Assembly (NCBI GenBank): GCA_039922495.1
Contig: JBDTEO010000015.1
Location: forward strand, 43,076 to 107,075
Direction: 5' to 3'
From: JALYYC01 sp039922495
GTDB lineage: Bacteria > Chloroflexota > Dormibacteria > CF-121
DNA length: 64,000 nucleotides
The position numbers and the translations under genes were made by a program. Below, piece by piece: positions 1 to 7,944 of the stretch. The notes below the pieces were generated by a model that saw only the letters and a program-made list of their open reading frames with translations, was not told the origin of the DNA and did no database searches. Position 1 is the first letter of the stretch; each line of letters opens with the position of its first letter.

Positions 1-444
1 CTGGTTGCCACCGAGGCTGACCTCGGCGACGACCGGACGGCCCGCATCCAACTCGGTGTGAATCACATCCAGGTCGGGGCCGAGCCAGCCGGAGAAGGCG
101 ACCCTACCGCGCGAGTAGCCATCGATCGAGCTCCAGAGGAGCTGATCATCGTTGAGGTACCCGCCGTTGCCGTTGAGCCAGCTGTTGAAGGCGCCGGGAT
201 CGGTGTTTATGCCGTAGTAGCGAAGCATCATGGTGACCGAGGTAATGGCGCAGCCGGCCGAGGCGATTGTGTCGGTGGGGGAAAACCCAAGCGGAGCGCC
301 GCCCCAAGCACCATCCTGCTGGCCCATCACCGGAACACTCATGCTGCTGTCGGCCGCGACCGCCTGCTGGCCAGCAACCATGATCGTCGCCGCGAGGCCC
401 AGCGAGAGCCCGATCAGGCGGAGTCGACCCACGATCAATTTCAC
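1..444 (-). CDS. Secreted C39-like (papain-fold) peptidase, C-terminus beyond window
   Basis: Read on the minus strand from a GTG at 444, the frame stays open to base 1 (148 codons) and is cut by the window edge. Residues 1-31 form a signal peptide (basic start, then a hydrophobic run ending QQAVAA). The mature part begins with the C39_2 pattern: a Gln pair near residue 42 (oxyanion Gln) and Cys65 in SAGCAITSVTMMLRYYG, the nucleophile at the helix start. The catalytic His and Asp would lie beyond the window. Family members are exported cysteine peptidases or peptidase-like proteins; the substrate is unknown. An in-frame GTG about 30 bases upstream is an alternative start, but the one chosen gives the better signal peptide. 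Confidence 0.7.
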   Translation of the reverse strand, partial: MKLIVGRLRLIGLSLGLAATIMVAGQQAVAADSSMSVPVMGQQDGAWGGAPLGFSPTDTIASAGCAITSVTMMLRYYGINTDPGAFNSWLNGNGGYLNDDQLLWSSIDGYSRGRVAFSGWLGPDLDVIHTELDAGRPVVAEVSLGGNQ

Positions 445-574
445 TCTGTGATAACTGATTTGGACGGCATGCACAGGACGGCATCTTGGATCGACTTCGC
501 CTGGTAAACAATCGAACCGGCTGGCCTAACCTCCGCGATCGGAGCGGGGGTACAAGCGACCTCTTCCGGTGGGG

Positions 575-595
575 CGTAAACGCGGCCGGTTTACG
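575..595. promoter_or_regulatory. Inverted repeat CGTAAAC-N7-GTTTACG
   Basis: A perfect 7-base dyad with a 7-base GC-rich centre lies about 130 bases upstream of the secreted peptidase start. A repressor or activator operator is the simplest reading, since no T-run follows that would make it a terminator. The function is inferred from symmetry alone. Confidence 0.3.
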
Positions 596-819
596 GCATT
601 GCCCACGTCCCTGTAACAGTTTCTGGACGCAGCGTGGAACTCGAGGTCGGCGGCTGTGAACATCTGGGATACAGGTTCGCGAAAAGGGCACAGCGGCCCT
701 GGGTGCTTTCTGCTGACGGTGCCCGCACCCATGCGTCAGGCTGGAGGCATCAGGCGAAAGGAGGCCGGTGGGCGGAAAGGAGACGTCACCGAGTTGTTAC
801 TCGGCCGGCGAGGGTGCGA

Positions 820-1041
820 TCAGGCCGCTTGCTTGCGTGGGGCAGAGGCCCGGGCGCGGGCACGCTCGATGCGCTTCTCTTTGGCGACGCGGCCGCGGCG
901 AACGTGGGGCTTCATCAACGGGTACAACTGCAAAGCGTGACCTGGCTTGCGTGGCTGGGCACGCGCCGACGGGACAGGGACGGTACAGCCAGCGCCCGAT
1001 TGCTCCAGGCAGTCCAATTGGAGTTCAATGCCCTTAGGCAT
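820..1041 (-). CDS. Doubtful small basic protein (73 aa)
   Basis: An ATG frame ending at 820 encodes a protein whose last 35 residues are strongly basic (KPHVRRGRVAKEKRIERAR, then an Ala/Arg/Lys tail), reminiscent of small RNA- or ribosome-binding proteins. There is no clear Shine-Dalgarno sequence, and the start codon sits inside the 1026-1043 hairpin. Long spurious frames are common at this GC content, so this is listed only as a possibility. Confidence 0.18.
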   Translation of the reverse strand: MPKGIELQLDCLEQSGAGCTVPVPSARAQPRKPGHALQLYPLMKPHVRRGRVAKEKRIERARARASAPRKQAA

Positions 1042-1072
1042 TGTTAACATGGCAACGCATGAGTGACCCGGC

Positions 1073-2056
1073 ATGAGTGCCACCATGACGAGCACGGACT
1101 TCATCCAGCCGATCCGTGAGGAACTGGCCGACTTCGAGACGCGCCTTCATGCGACGGTCCAGGCGGACCTGGGGCCGCTGGCGGAGGCCATGGAACAGGT
1201 ACTGGACGCGGGCGGAAAGCGGCTGCGTCCGGCGCTCGTCTTCTTGAGCGCCAGCCTGGGCAAGCCGCGATCGGTCGATGACGTCCACCGCGCCGCCATG
1301 GCGCTGGAGTTCATTCACAACGCCACGTTGGTCCACGATGACCTGATCGATCGGGCGCCAACCCGTCGGGGATTGCGGACCATCCACGAGACGCTGGGGC
1401 CGAACCCGGCGATCATCATCGGCGACTACTACTTCGCCAAGGGTGCCAACCTGATGTCCCAGATCGGCATCCCGAGTATCGATGCCCTGCTCTCGCAGAC
1501 GGTGATGACGATCTGCTTTGGCGAGATGCTCCAGCTGACCAGCCAGCGTCGCTACGATCAGTCGGTCGACGAGTACTACGAGAAGATCGAGCGGAAGACG
1601 GCGGCGCTGCTAGCGGCATCGACGTTCTGTGGGGCGACGCTCGGCGGCCTGCGACCCGCCCAGGTCGAAGCGCTGCGGCATTTCGGACGTTTCCTTGGGA
1701 TGTCGTTCCAGATCGCGGATGACGTCCTCGACTACCTCGCGACCGAGGAAGAGGTGGGCAAGCCCGTCGGCAACGACCTGAAACAAGGCACGGTGACGCT
1801 GCCGCTGATGCTGGCGCTCGAGGACGCGGGCGTTGGCCCGGAGCTCAAGGCGATCCTGGCCCGCCCGGTGCTGACGGACGCCGATTACGCCGAGGTGGTC
1901 AGCGTGGTCCGCCGATCGACCGGCATCGAGCAGTCGTATGAGCACGCGCTGCGCTTCGGGGAGCAGGCGCGGGCCGAACTGTCGGCGGTACCACCCTCGG
2001 CCTGCCGCGATGCGCTCGAGGTCCTGACCTCGTACGTCGTCAGCCGTCGGAGCTGA
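1073..2056 (+). CDS. Polyprenyl diphosphate synthase (long-chain prenyltransferase)
   Basis: A 327-residue enzyme of the trans-isoprenyl diphosphate synthase family, which adds isopentenyl diphosphate units to an allylic primer to make a quinone side chain. Both aspartate-rich Mg-binding motifs are present: DDLID (first Asp at 89) with the following RRG, and DDVLD (first Asp at 216) after FQIA. Length matches hepta- to nonaprenyl synthases; the exact chain length cannot be read safely. It starts a co-directional run with hemCD 15 bases downstream, coupling quinone and haem supply for respiration. No strong ribosome binding site precedes the ATG, and a second ATG lies four codons in. Confidence 0.9.
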   Translation: MSATMTSTDFIQPIREELADFETRLHATVQADLGPLAEAMEQVLDAGGKRLRPALVFLSASLGKPRSVDDVHRAAMALEFIHNATLVHDDLIDRAPTRRGLRTIHETLGPNPAIIIGDYYFAKGANLMSQIGIPSIDALLSQTVMTICFGEMLQLTSQRRYDQSVDEYYEKIERKTAALLAASTFCGATLGGLRPAQVEALRHFGRFLGMSFQIADDVLDYLATEEEVGKPVGNDLKQGTVTLPLMLALEDAGVGPELKAILARPVLTDADYAEVVSVVRRSTGIEQSYEHALRFGEQARAELSAVPPSACRDALEVLTSYVVSRRS

Positions 2057-2071
2057 GCGGGGGGCGGCCCG

Positions 2072-3739
2072 ATGAGGTTCCGGGTTGCGACCCGTGGCAG
2101 CAAGCTCGCCATAGCCCAGTCGCGGCTCGCGGTGGAGGCGCTCACCCGGCGCTATCCGCAGCATGATTTCCGGCTGCAGCCAATCGAGACGCAGGGCGAT
2201 CGACGCCAGTCCTTGGCCCTGACCAGCGCCCCGCAGGAGGGCGTCTTCGTCAAGGAGCTCGAGGCGGCGCTCCTGCAGGGTCGGGCCGAGCTGGCGGTGC
2301 ACTCGCTGAAGGACCTGCCAACCCAGGAGAGGGCGGGCTTGACGCTCGCCGCCTATCTACCGCGCGCGGATGCCCGTGATGTCCTGGTCAGCCGCGATGG
2401 CTCGCGCTTGATGACGCTGGCCGCCGGCTCGCGGGTGGGAACCGGCAGCCCGCGGCGAGTGGCGCAGCTGCGCGCGGTGCGTGCCGATCTTCTTCCAGTG
2501 CCGATCCGCGGGAATGTCGACACCCGGCTCGGGAAGGTGGCCGATGGGGCGGTCGACGCCGTGGTCCTCGCCGCCGCCGGGGTGGAGCGGTTGGGGCGCG
2601 GTGGCGAGGTGCACGAGCTGTTGCCCTTCGAGGTGATGCTCCCCGCGCCCGGCCAGGGTGCGCTGGTTCTCCAAACAGTCGAGGACAGTGAGGTCGCACG
2701 GCTGGTGGAGGCCGTCGACGATCGTGCCACCCGGCGGGCGGTCGAGGCGGAGCGCGCGGTTCTTCGCGGTCTCGGTGGGGGATGCCTCTCCGCCATCGGC
2801 GCCTACGCGGTTGTCGAGGGGGGCGAGCTTCGCCTGCAGGCGGCGGTCCTGACCGAAGACGGCGGACGCGTCGCACGGGCGACCGCCGGCGGCACGGACG
2901 ATGCGCGGGTGATCGCCGATGTGATAGCCGGCCTCCGCGGTCAGGGGGCGCTCGGTCTGCTCGGTCTCGATGATGGGTCGCTTGGCGACAGCCTTCGCGG
3001 GCTGCGGGTGCTGGTCACGCGGCCGGAGGCGCAGGCCGGGGAGCTGAGCCGGCTGCTGATGGATCGCGGGGCCGAGGTCATCCCCTGCCCGGTGATCGTC
3101 ATCGAGCCGCTGCCCGTTGATCTCACCCGACTGCGGCTGCTCGACGACTACGACTGGGTCGTGTTCACAAGTGCGAACGGCGTCGAGCGGTTCTTGACGC
3201 TGCTGGCCGAGGCTGGGATGGCTGTGCCGGCCTCGGTCCGGATTGCCGCGATCGGTCCGGAGACCGCGGCGCGCCTGGAGCAGCGCGGCCTGACGGTGGC
3301 GATCGTTCCGGAGCAGTACCTGGCCGAAGGCCTGGCCGAGGCGATGCCGGCGACCCTGATGAGCGGGGCGCGGGTCTTGCTCCCACGCGCGGCCGGCGCT
3401 CGCGATGTGCTGCCTGATCGCCTTCGGGCCCAGGGCGCCACGGTAACGGTCATCGAGACCTATCGGGCGGTCCCCCCGCCGGGGCTGGCGCAGCGGTTAG
3501 CGGCGCTCCTACCCGGCGTCGACATGGTGACGCTGACGAGCTCGTCGACCGTCCGGAATTTCGCGGCAGCGGTTTCCGAGGGATCGATGCCCGCGGAGTT
3601 CCGCGTGGCGTGCATCGGGCCGATCACCGCCGCGACCGCCCGCGAGCTCGGGTTGCCGGTTGATATCATCGCGGTGGAGTACACGGCGCGCGGGCTGGTC
3701 GACGCCCTGGTGCGCCACCGGATGTCCATTCGAGCATGA
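2072..3739 (+). CDS. hemC-hemD: Fused hydroxymethylbilane synthase / uroporphyrinogen-III synthase
   Basis: A 555-residue bifunctional protein for two consecutive haem steps. Residues 1 to about 300 are porphobilinogen deaminase: N-terminal RVATRGSKLAIAQS, the HSLKDLP motif, and GGGCLSAIGAYA with Cys238, which anchors the dipyrromethane cofactor. Residues about 310-555 are uroporphyrinogen-III synthase (LRVLVTRPEAQA start; FTSANGV; LTSSSTVRNF; CIGPITA). Fusion would hand the unstable hydroxymethylbilane directly to the cyclase. A purine-rich GGGGGGCGG precedes the ATG. The stop overlaps the hemB start by 4 bases. HemC-HemD fusions are known in several phyla. Confidence 0.95.
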   Translation: MRFRVATRGSKLAIAQSRLAVEALTRRYPQHDFRLQPIETQGDRRQSLALTSAPQEGVFVKELEAALLQGRAELAVHSLKDLPTQERAGLTLAAYLPRADARDVLVSRDGSRLMTLAAGSRVGTGSPRRVAQLRAVRADLLPVPIRGNVDTRLGKVADGAVDAVVLAAAGVERLGRGGEVHELLPFEVMLPAPGQGALVLQTVEDSEVARLVEAVDDRATRRAVEAERAVLRGLGGGCLSAIGAYAVVEGGELRLQAAVLTEDGGRVARATAGGTDDARVIADVIAGLRGQGALGLLGLDDGSLGDSLRGLRVLVTRPEAQAGELSRLLMDRGAEVIPCPVIVIEPLPVDLTRLRLLDDYDWVVFTSANGVERFLTLLAEAGMAVPASVRIAAIGPETAARLEQRGLTVAIVPEQYLAEGLAEAMPATLMSGARVLLPRAAGARDVLPDRLRAQGATVTVIETYRAVPPPGLAQRLAALLPGVDMVTLTSSSTVRNFAAAVSEGSMPAEFRVACIGPITAATARELGLPVDIIAVEYTARGLVDALVRHRMSIRA

Positions 3740-4728
3740 GTTTTCCCACAGAACGGCCCCGGCGACTGCGATCGCGATCGGCGCTGCGGCGGCTCACGCG
3801 GGAAACGCGGATCGCGCCCGACAACCTGGTCTACCCGCTCTTCGTCCGTGAGGGCCTTGCGGAGCCGGCCGGGTTGGACGCCATGCCCGGCCAGTTTCAG
3901 CACACGCTCGATTCGCTGACCCGCGAGGTTGAGGCGGCGCTGATGGTCGGCGTGCGGAGCGTGATCTTGTTCGGCATCCCGGCGCAGAAGGATGCCGAGG
4001 GATCGTCCGCCTGGGATGATGACGGCATTGTCCAGCAGGCGCTCCGCGCGTTGCGCGCGGCATTTGGCCCGGAGCTCCTGCTGATTGCCGACCTCTGTCT
4101 CTGCGAGTACACCGATCACGGCCATTGCGGCGTCCTCGAGGGGGAGTCGGTGGCCAACGATCCCACGCTCCGGCTCTACGAGCGGATCGCCCTCTCCCAG
4201 GCGGCCGCCGGTGCCGACGTCCTGGCGCCCTCGGGCATGATGGACGGCCAGGTGCAGGCGATCCGCGCAGCGCTGGACCGCGAGGGATTCGAGGACCGCG
4301 CGATCCTGGCCTATGCGGCGAAGTACGCCTCGGCCTTTTATGGCCCGTTTCGCGAGGCGGCCGGGTCGGCCCCACGCCGCGGCGACCGCCGCGGCTACCA
4401 GATGGATCCCGGAAACACCCGCGAGGCGGTGCGTGAAGCGCGGCTCGACGTGGCGGAGGGCGCGGACGTCGTCATGGTCAAACCGGCGCTCGCCTGCCTC
4501 GATGTGATTCGGGCGGTGGCGGAGTCGACCGATGTGCCGGTCGCGGCGTACAACGTCAGTGGCGAGTTCGCGATGGTCAAGGCGGCGGCGGCAAATGGAT
4601 GGCTCGACGAGCGGCGGGTGATCCGCGAGGTGCTGCTGGGGATCCGGCGCGCCGGGGCGCAAATGATCCTGACCTACCACGCCCGCGAGGCCGCCACCGA
4701 GATGCCCTGCTGGGAGGACCTCGCGTGA
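3736..4728 (+). CDS. hemB: Delta-aminolevulinic acid dehydratase (porphobilinogen synthase)
   Basis: A 330-residue HemB that condenses two 5-aminolevulinate molecules to porphobilinogen. The zinc-dependent type is indicated by the cysteine triad in DLCLCEYTDHGHCG. The two catalytic lysines are visible in AYAAKYASAFYGPF and in MVKPA. Full length. The ATG overlaps the hemCD stop (ATGA), and the hemB stop overlaps the next GTG (GTGA), so translation is probably coupled. The genomic order hemCD-hemB is out of pathway order, which is common. Confidence 0.96.
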   Translation: MSFPTERPRRLRSRSALRRLTRETRIAPDNLVYPLFVREGLAEPAGLDAMPGQFQHTLDSLTREVEAALMVGVRSVILFGIPAQKDAEGSSAWDDDGIVQQALRALRAAFGPELLLIADLCLCEYTDHGHCGVLEGESVANDPTLRLYERIALSQAAAGADVLAPSGMMDGQVQAIRAALDREGFEDRAILAYAAKYASAFYGPFREAAGSAPRRGDRRGYQMDPGNTREAVREARLDVAEGADVVMVKPALACLDVIRAVAESTDVPVAAYNVSGEFAMVKAAAANGWLDERRVIREVLLGIRRAGAQMILTYHAREAATEMPCWEDLA

Positions 4729-5453
4729 GCCAGCGTCCGACGCGACCCGTGCCGGTGATGCTGGCCACGCTTGCGGTGGTCCTGGTGGCTATACTCGGGT
4801 TCGCCATTTATGTGGGACGAAACGTCGGTGGATCAACCAGCACCGCGGGCGGAAGCCCGTCAGCGTCGCCCAGCGCGAGCGGGAGCGCCAGCGTGAGCGC
4901 GACGGGCTCGGGGCCCGCCTGCAGCGGCTTGCAGTTTGGGCCGCAGCTGCAGGAGACACCCGGCAATGCCGGCAAACGCAGCTTCGGCGCGCCACCGGCG
5001 ATGGCGATCAATCCGGCGCACCACTTCCTGGTGACGGTGAGGACGACCAAGGGAGACATCATCCTCTGCCTCGACCCGCAACTGGCCCCCAACACGGTCA
5101 ACAACTTTGTCTTTTTGACCCGAAACGGCTTTTACAACGGGCTGACGTTCCACCGGGTGGTCGCCGACTTCGTGATCCAGGGTGGAGACCCACAGGGAAC
5201 CGGCTCGGGTGGGCCCGGCTACAAGTTCAACGATGAGCCCGTCAAGGGTGCCTACACCGCCGGCGCGGTGGCGATGGCGAACTCGGGTCCGAATACGAAC
5301 GGGAGCCAGTTCTTCATCTGCACCGTGGACGACACCGCCAAGCTCCAGAAGCTGTACAACCTGTTCGGGTACGTGCAGAGCGGGATGCCGGTCGTGCTTC
5401 AAATCAAGCAGGGCGACATCATGATCTCGGTTACCGTCCAGGAACAGGCCTAG
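4725..5453 (+). CDS. Membrane-anchored cyclophilin-type peptidyl-prolyl isomerase
   Basis: Starting at the GTG that overlaps the hemB stop gives 242 residues: a short basic N-terminus, one hydrophobic segment (about residues 10-30), a Ser/Ala/Thr-rich linker and a cyclophilin domain. Diagnostic stretches are LTFHRVVADFVIQGGDP, AMANSGPNTNGSQFFI and NLFGYV, which include the active-site Arg, Phe, Gln and Phe. The linker and anchor place the isomerase outside the membrane, where it would help fold exported proteins. This suits its position just upstream of the Tat genes. A longer in-frame extension upstream merely overlaps hemB. Confidence 0.9.
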   Translation: MSQRPTRPVPVMLATLAVVLVAILGFAIYVGRNVGGSTSTAGGSPSASPSASGSASVSATGSGPACSGLQFGPQLQETPGNAGKRSFGAPPAMAINPAHHFLVTVRTTKGDIILCLDPQLAPNTVNNFVFLTRNGFYNGLTFHRVVADFVIQGGDPQGTGSGGPGYKFNDEPVKGAYTAGAVAMANSGPNTNGSQFFICTVDDTAKLQKLYNLFGYVQSGMPVVLQIKQGDIMISVTVQEQA

Positions 5454-5481
5454 GTCCTCGGACTCCCTCTCAGGGTGGTCT

Positions 5482-5510
5482 CAGGATTGGGGACGGAACC
5501 GCAGTATAAT
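5482..5510 (+). promoter_or_regulatory. Promoter for tatA-tatC
   Basis: A perfect TATAAT at 5505-5510 lies 23 bases before the tatA start in the short gap after the cyclophilin gene. The -35 is weak; the best-spaced hexamer is CAGGAT at 5482. The transcript would have a very short leader. Confidence 0.55.
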
Positions 5511-5533
5511 CGAGCTGCCGGCAGCGGCATCCC

Positions 5534-5830
5534 ATGATTCCTGGTCACTGGTACGTCCTCCTCCTGATCCTGGTCATCGTGCTGATCTTCTGGGGCCCGG
5601 GCAAGCTTCCCGAGATCGGCAGCGCTGTGGGCAAGGCGATGCACGAATTTCGGAAACAGTCGACGGACTTCCAGGAGGAGATCCGGCGCAGCGCGGCGTC
5701 GAATCCCGAACCCCAGACCTACCACCCGACCGACGGGGCCCCGCTCTCGCCCAGCCCCGCGCCCGACAGCAAGCCGGCGACCCCCACCGCCGACGGCAAC
5801 CCGGCAGCGACGCCCGACGTCAAGTCCTGA
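5534..5830 (+). CDS. tatA: Sec-independent translocase subunit TatA/TatB family
   Basis: A 98-residue single-span protein: N-terminal membrane helix (YVLLLILVIVLIF), the hinge WGPGKLPEIG (FGPGKLPE in most homologs), an amphipathic helix (GSAVGKAMHEFRKQ) and a long Pro/Ser/Thr-rich tail. This is the pore-forming or receptor part of the twin-arginine export system. No second TatA-like gene is in the window, so it may serve both the TatA and TatB roles. It is followed directly by tatC. Confidence 0.9.
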   Translation: MIPGHWYVLLLILVIVLIFWGPGKLPEIGSAVGKAMHEFRKQSTDFQEEIRRSAASNPEPQTYHPTDGAPLSPSPAPDSKPATPTADGNPAATPDVKS

Positions 5831-5863
5831 CCCTTCCGTTCGCACGGGCGTGTAAGGAGAGCA

Positions 5864-6604
5864 ATGGCCAAGCCTAAGCTGGTCCACCCGGGCGACGAGC
5901 GGCAAATGACCGTGATCGAGCATCTGGAGGAGCTCCGCCGGGTGCTGATCGTTTCGATGATCGCCTGGATGGCCGGCACGGTCGTCGGGTTCATCATCTC
6001 GGGCTTTGTCCTGCAGTTGATCCTCGGGCCGATCAAATCCGTGATGGGCGCCGCGAAGCCGCTGTATTTCACCGGGCCGATCGATAAGTTTTTCCTGTAC
6101 TTCAAGGTCGGGATCGCTACCGGCTTCATCGTCGCGAGTCCGGTGATTCTGTGGCAGGTCTGGACCTTTGTCGCCCCGGGCCTGCGCCGGAACGAGCGCC
6201 GGTTCGCGGTCGGCTTCGTCGGCTCCGCCGTGGTGTTGTTTGCAATGGGCATCGGGTTCGCCTTCTTCGCCATGCCGATCGCGCTGCGATTCCTGGTCAA
6301 TTTCGGAACGAGCAACATCCAGTACTTCCCCCTGGCGGATCGCTACATCAATTTCGTGCTGCTCCTGGTGGTCATCTTCGGCATCACCTTCGAGCTGCCG
6401 CTGGCCATGACCATGCTAGGCCTGGCGGGGATCGTCAGCGCCCGCTACCTGTCCCGGAATCGATTCAAATTCTGGCTCGGGATCTTCGCCGGCGCGAACA
6501 TGGTGACGCCGGGGGTCGACCCCTTTACGCCCGCCTTGCTGACGGCGCCCTTGATCATCCTGTTCGAAATCGGCATCCTGGTCATCCGCGCTCTGCGAAG
6601 ATAG
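5864..6604 (+). CDS. tatC: Sec-independent protein translocase TatC
   Basis: A 246-residue integral membrane protein with six predicted helices. The cytoplasmic start MTVIEHLEELRRVL matches the TatC signature that recognises twin-arginine signal peptides, and the Pro- and Glu-containing FELPLAMTMLG and VTPGVDPFT segments are conserved. The ribosome binding site AAGGAG sits 5 bases before the ATG. TatC forms the receptor complex with the upstream TatA/B protein. Its stop lies 6 bases before the rph start. Confidence 0.95.
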   Translation: MAKPKLVHPGDERQMTVIEHLEELRRVLIVSMIAWMAGTVVGFIISGFVLQLILGPIKSVMGAAKPLYFTGPIDKFFLYFKVGIATGFIVASPVILWQVWTFVAPGLRRNERRFAVGFVGSAVVLFAMGIGFAFFAMPIALRFLVNFGTSNIQYFPLADRYINFVLLLVVIFGITFELPLAMTMLGLAGIVSARYLSRNRFKFWLGIFAGANMVTPGVDPFTPALLTAPLIILFEIGILVIRALRR

Positions 6605-6610
6605 ACGGCG

Positions 6611-7339
6611 TTGGCTCAAACACGACCCGACGGCCGGGCGACCGACCAGCTCCGGCCGGTGACGATCGAAACCGGTGTCAACCTCTATGCCGAGGGCTCG
6701 GCACTGATCAACATGGGCGACACGCGTGTGTTGTGCACCGCCAGTTGGGACGACAAGCCGCCTCCGCATAAGAAGGGCACCGGCGAGGGCTGGGTCACGG
6801 CGGAGTACTCGATGCTCCCCCGGGCGACGCAGCAGCGCACGATGCGCGAGTCACGGACCGGCCGCGTCGACGGCCGAACGCAAGAGATCCAGCGACTCAT
6901 AGGACGGGCGCTCCGCGCGGCGATCGACATGCCGCTGATGGGGGAGAAGACGATCATGGTGGATTGCGACGTCCTGCAGGCCGATGGCGGCACGCGGACG
7001 GCGTCGATCACCGGCGGCTTCGTCGCGCTCTATCTTGCGCTGCAGAAGGCGATGGAGCGCAAGCAACTGCGGGTGTTGCCGATCCGGCATTTTGTCTCGG
7101 CGATCAGCGTGGGGATCGTCCAGGGGCAACCGCGACTCGATTTGAATTACCTCGAAGACTTCGCCGCCCAGACCGACATGAACTGCGTGGTGGCCGAGGA
7201 CGGCCGGTTCATCGAGATCCAGGGCACGGCCGAGCAGGAACCCTTCGCGCGCGAGGAGATGGACCAGCTCTTGAAACTGGCGATCAAGGGGACCCATGAG
7301 CTGGTCGAAGCGCAGAAGAAGGCCTTGAAACTGCGCTGA
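6611..7339 (+). CDS. rph: Ribonuclease PH
   Basis: A 242-residue phosphorolytic 3'-exoribonuclease that trims tRNA 3' ends; full length, begins at TTG. The N-terminal segment RPDGRATDQLRPVTIETG, the GEGWVTAEYSMLPRAT motif (phosphate binding) and VDCDVLQADGGTRTASITG are characteristic. Both tRNAs in this window lack an encoded CCA, so 3' processing followed by CCA addition is needed in this organism. The gene is paired with rdgB, a conserved arrangement, and the two may overlap at CTGA. Confidence 0.95.
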   Translation: MAQTRPDGRATDQLRPVTIETGVNLYAEGSALINMGDTRVLCTASWDDKPPPHKKGTGEGWVTAEYSMLPRATQQRTMRESRTGRVDGRTQEIQRLIGRALRAAIDMPLMGEKTIMVDCDVLQADGGTRTASITGGFVALYLALQKAMERKQLRVLPIRHFVSAISVGIVQGQPRLDLNYLEDFAAQTDMNCVVAEDGRFIEIQGTAEQEPFAREEMDQLLKLAIKGTHELVEAQKKALKLR

Positions 7340-7944
7340 GACAACTGCTGCTCGCGACCAACAATGCAGGGAAGCTGGCGGAGTTGCGCGCGCTCCTGGC
7401 GGATCTACAGATGGAGCTTGTCAGCCCCGCCGAGGCCGGGATCACGTTGGACGTCGACGAGGACGGCGCGACCTACGCCGCCAACGCCCGAAAGAAAGCG
7501 GAAATGGGCGTCCGTTTGAGCAAGCTGCCAGCCGTCGGCGACGATTCCGGCATGGAGGTGGCGGCGCTCGATGGGAGGCCCGGCGTCCACTCGGCGCGCT
7601 TTGCCGGGGCGGAAAAGAAGGGGCAGAGCGACGCCCTGATCCGTGCCGTACTGGACGCGCTCGGCGATGCTGCGCGCGCGGCGCCGGCGGCGGTGTATCG
7701 ATGTGTGGCGGTGATCGCCCTCCCCGACGGGCGAACCTTTGAGGGCGAGGGGATCCTGGCGGGCACGATCGCGGCGGAGCCGCGTGGGCGCGGGGGCTTC
7801 GGCTACGACCCGATCTTTCAACTGGCGGACGGCCGCCGGATGGCGGAGCTGACCATCGAGGAGAAAAACCTGCTCAGTCACCGCGCGCGTGCGCTCAATG
7901 CGCTCGAGGTCCATGGCGCGTTCGACGCGGCGATGACGTGCTGA
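7336..7944 (+). CDS. rdgB: dITP/XTP pyrophosphatase (RdgB/HAM1 family), probable CTG start
   Basis: Hydrolyses non-canonical purine triphosphates (dITP, XTP) to monophosphates, cleansing the nucleotide pool. Motifs: LLLATNNAGKLAEL (nucleotide-binding T/SNN-K), DDSGMEVAALDGRPGVHSARF, GFGYDPIF and SHRARALNAL. The first motif lies upstream of the first ATG/GTG/TTG in this frame (TTG at 7384), so that start would remove binding residues. The only plausible initiator ahead of it is the CTG at 7336, which overlaps the rph stop (CTGA) and has AGAAGAAGG about 14 bases before it. The frame is closed by a TGA at 7297-7299. The start is inferred; the family call is firm. Confidence 0.85.
   Translation: MRQLLLATNNAGKLAELRALLADLQMELVSPAEAGITLDVDEDGATYAANARKKAEMGVRLSKLPAVGDDSGMEVAALDGRPGVHSARFAGAEKKGQSDALIRAVLDALGDAARAAPAAVYRCVAVIALPDGRTFEGEGILAGTIAAEPRGRGGFGYDPIFQLADGRRMAELTIEEKNLLSHRARALNALEVHGAFDAAMTC

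Larger units (their letters stand above)
445..1072. other. 628-base intergenic region
   Basis: No convincing protein gene was found here. The region separates the minus-strand peptidase from the plus-strand polyprenyl synthetase, so it should hold both promoters. It contains a 21-base dyad at 575-595 and a smaller perfect hairpin at 1026-1043 (CAATGCC, loop CTTA, GGCATTG). Only one weak small reading frame (820-1041, minus) looks remotely coding. I looked for riboswitch cores, in particular c-di-AMP, which often controls cell-wall hydrolases, and found none. Confidence 0.5.

Noticed and set aside
445..760. c-di-AMP riboswitch upstream of the C39-like peptidase
   Set aside because: The expected conserved core words are not present in the minus-strand leader.
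3460..4680. 406-residue minus-strand frame opposite hemB
   Set aside because: Mirror of hemB codons; the plus strand has all HemB active-site motifs.
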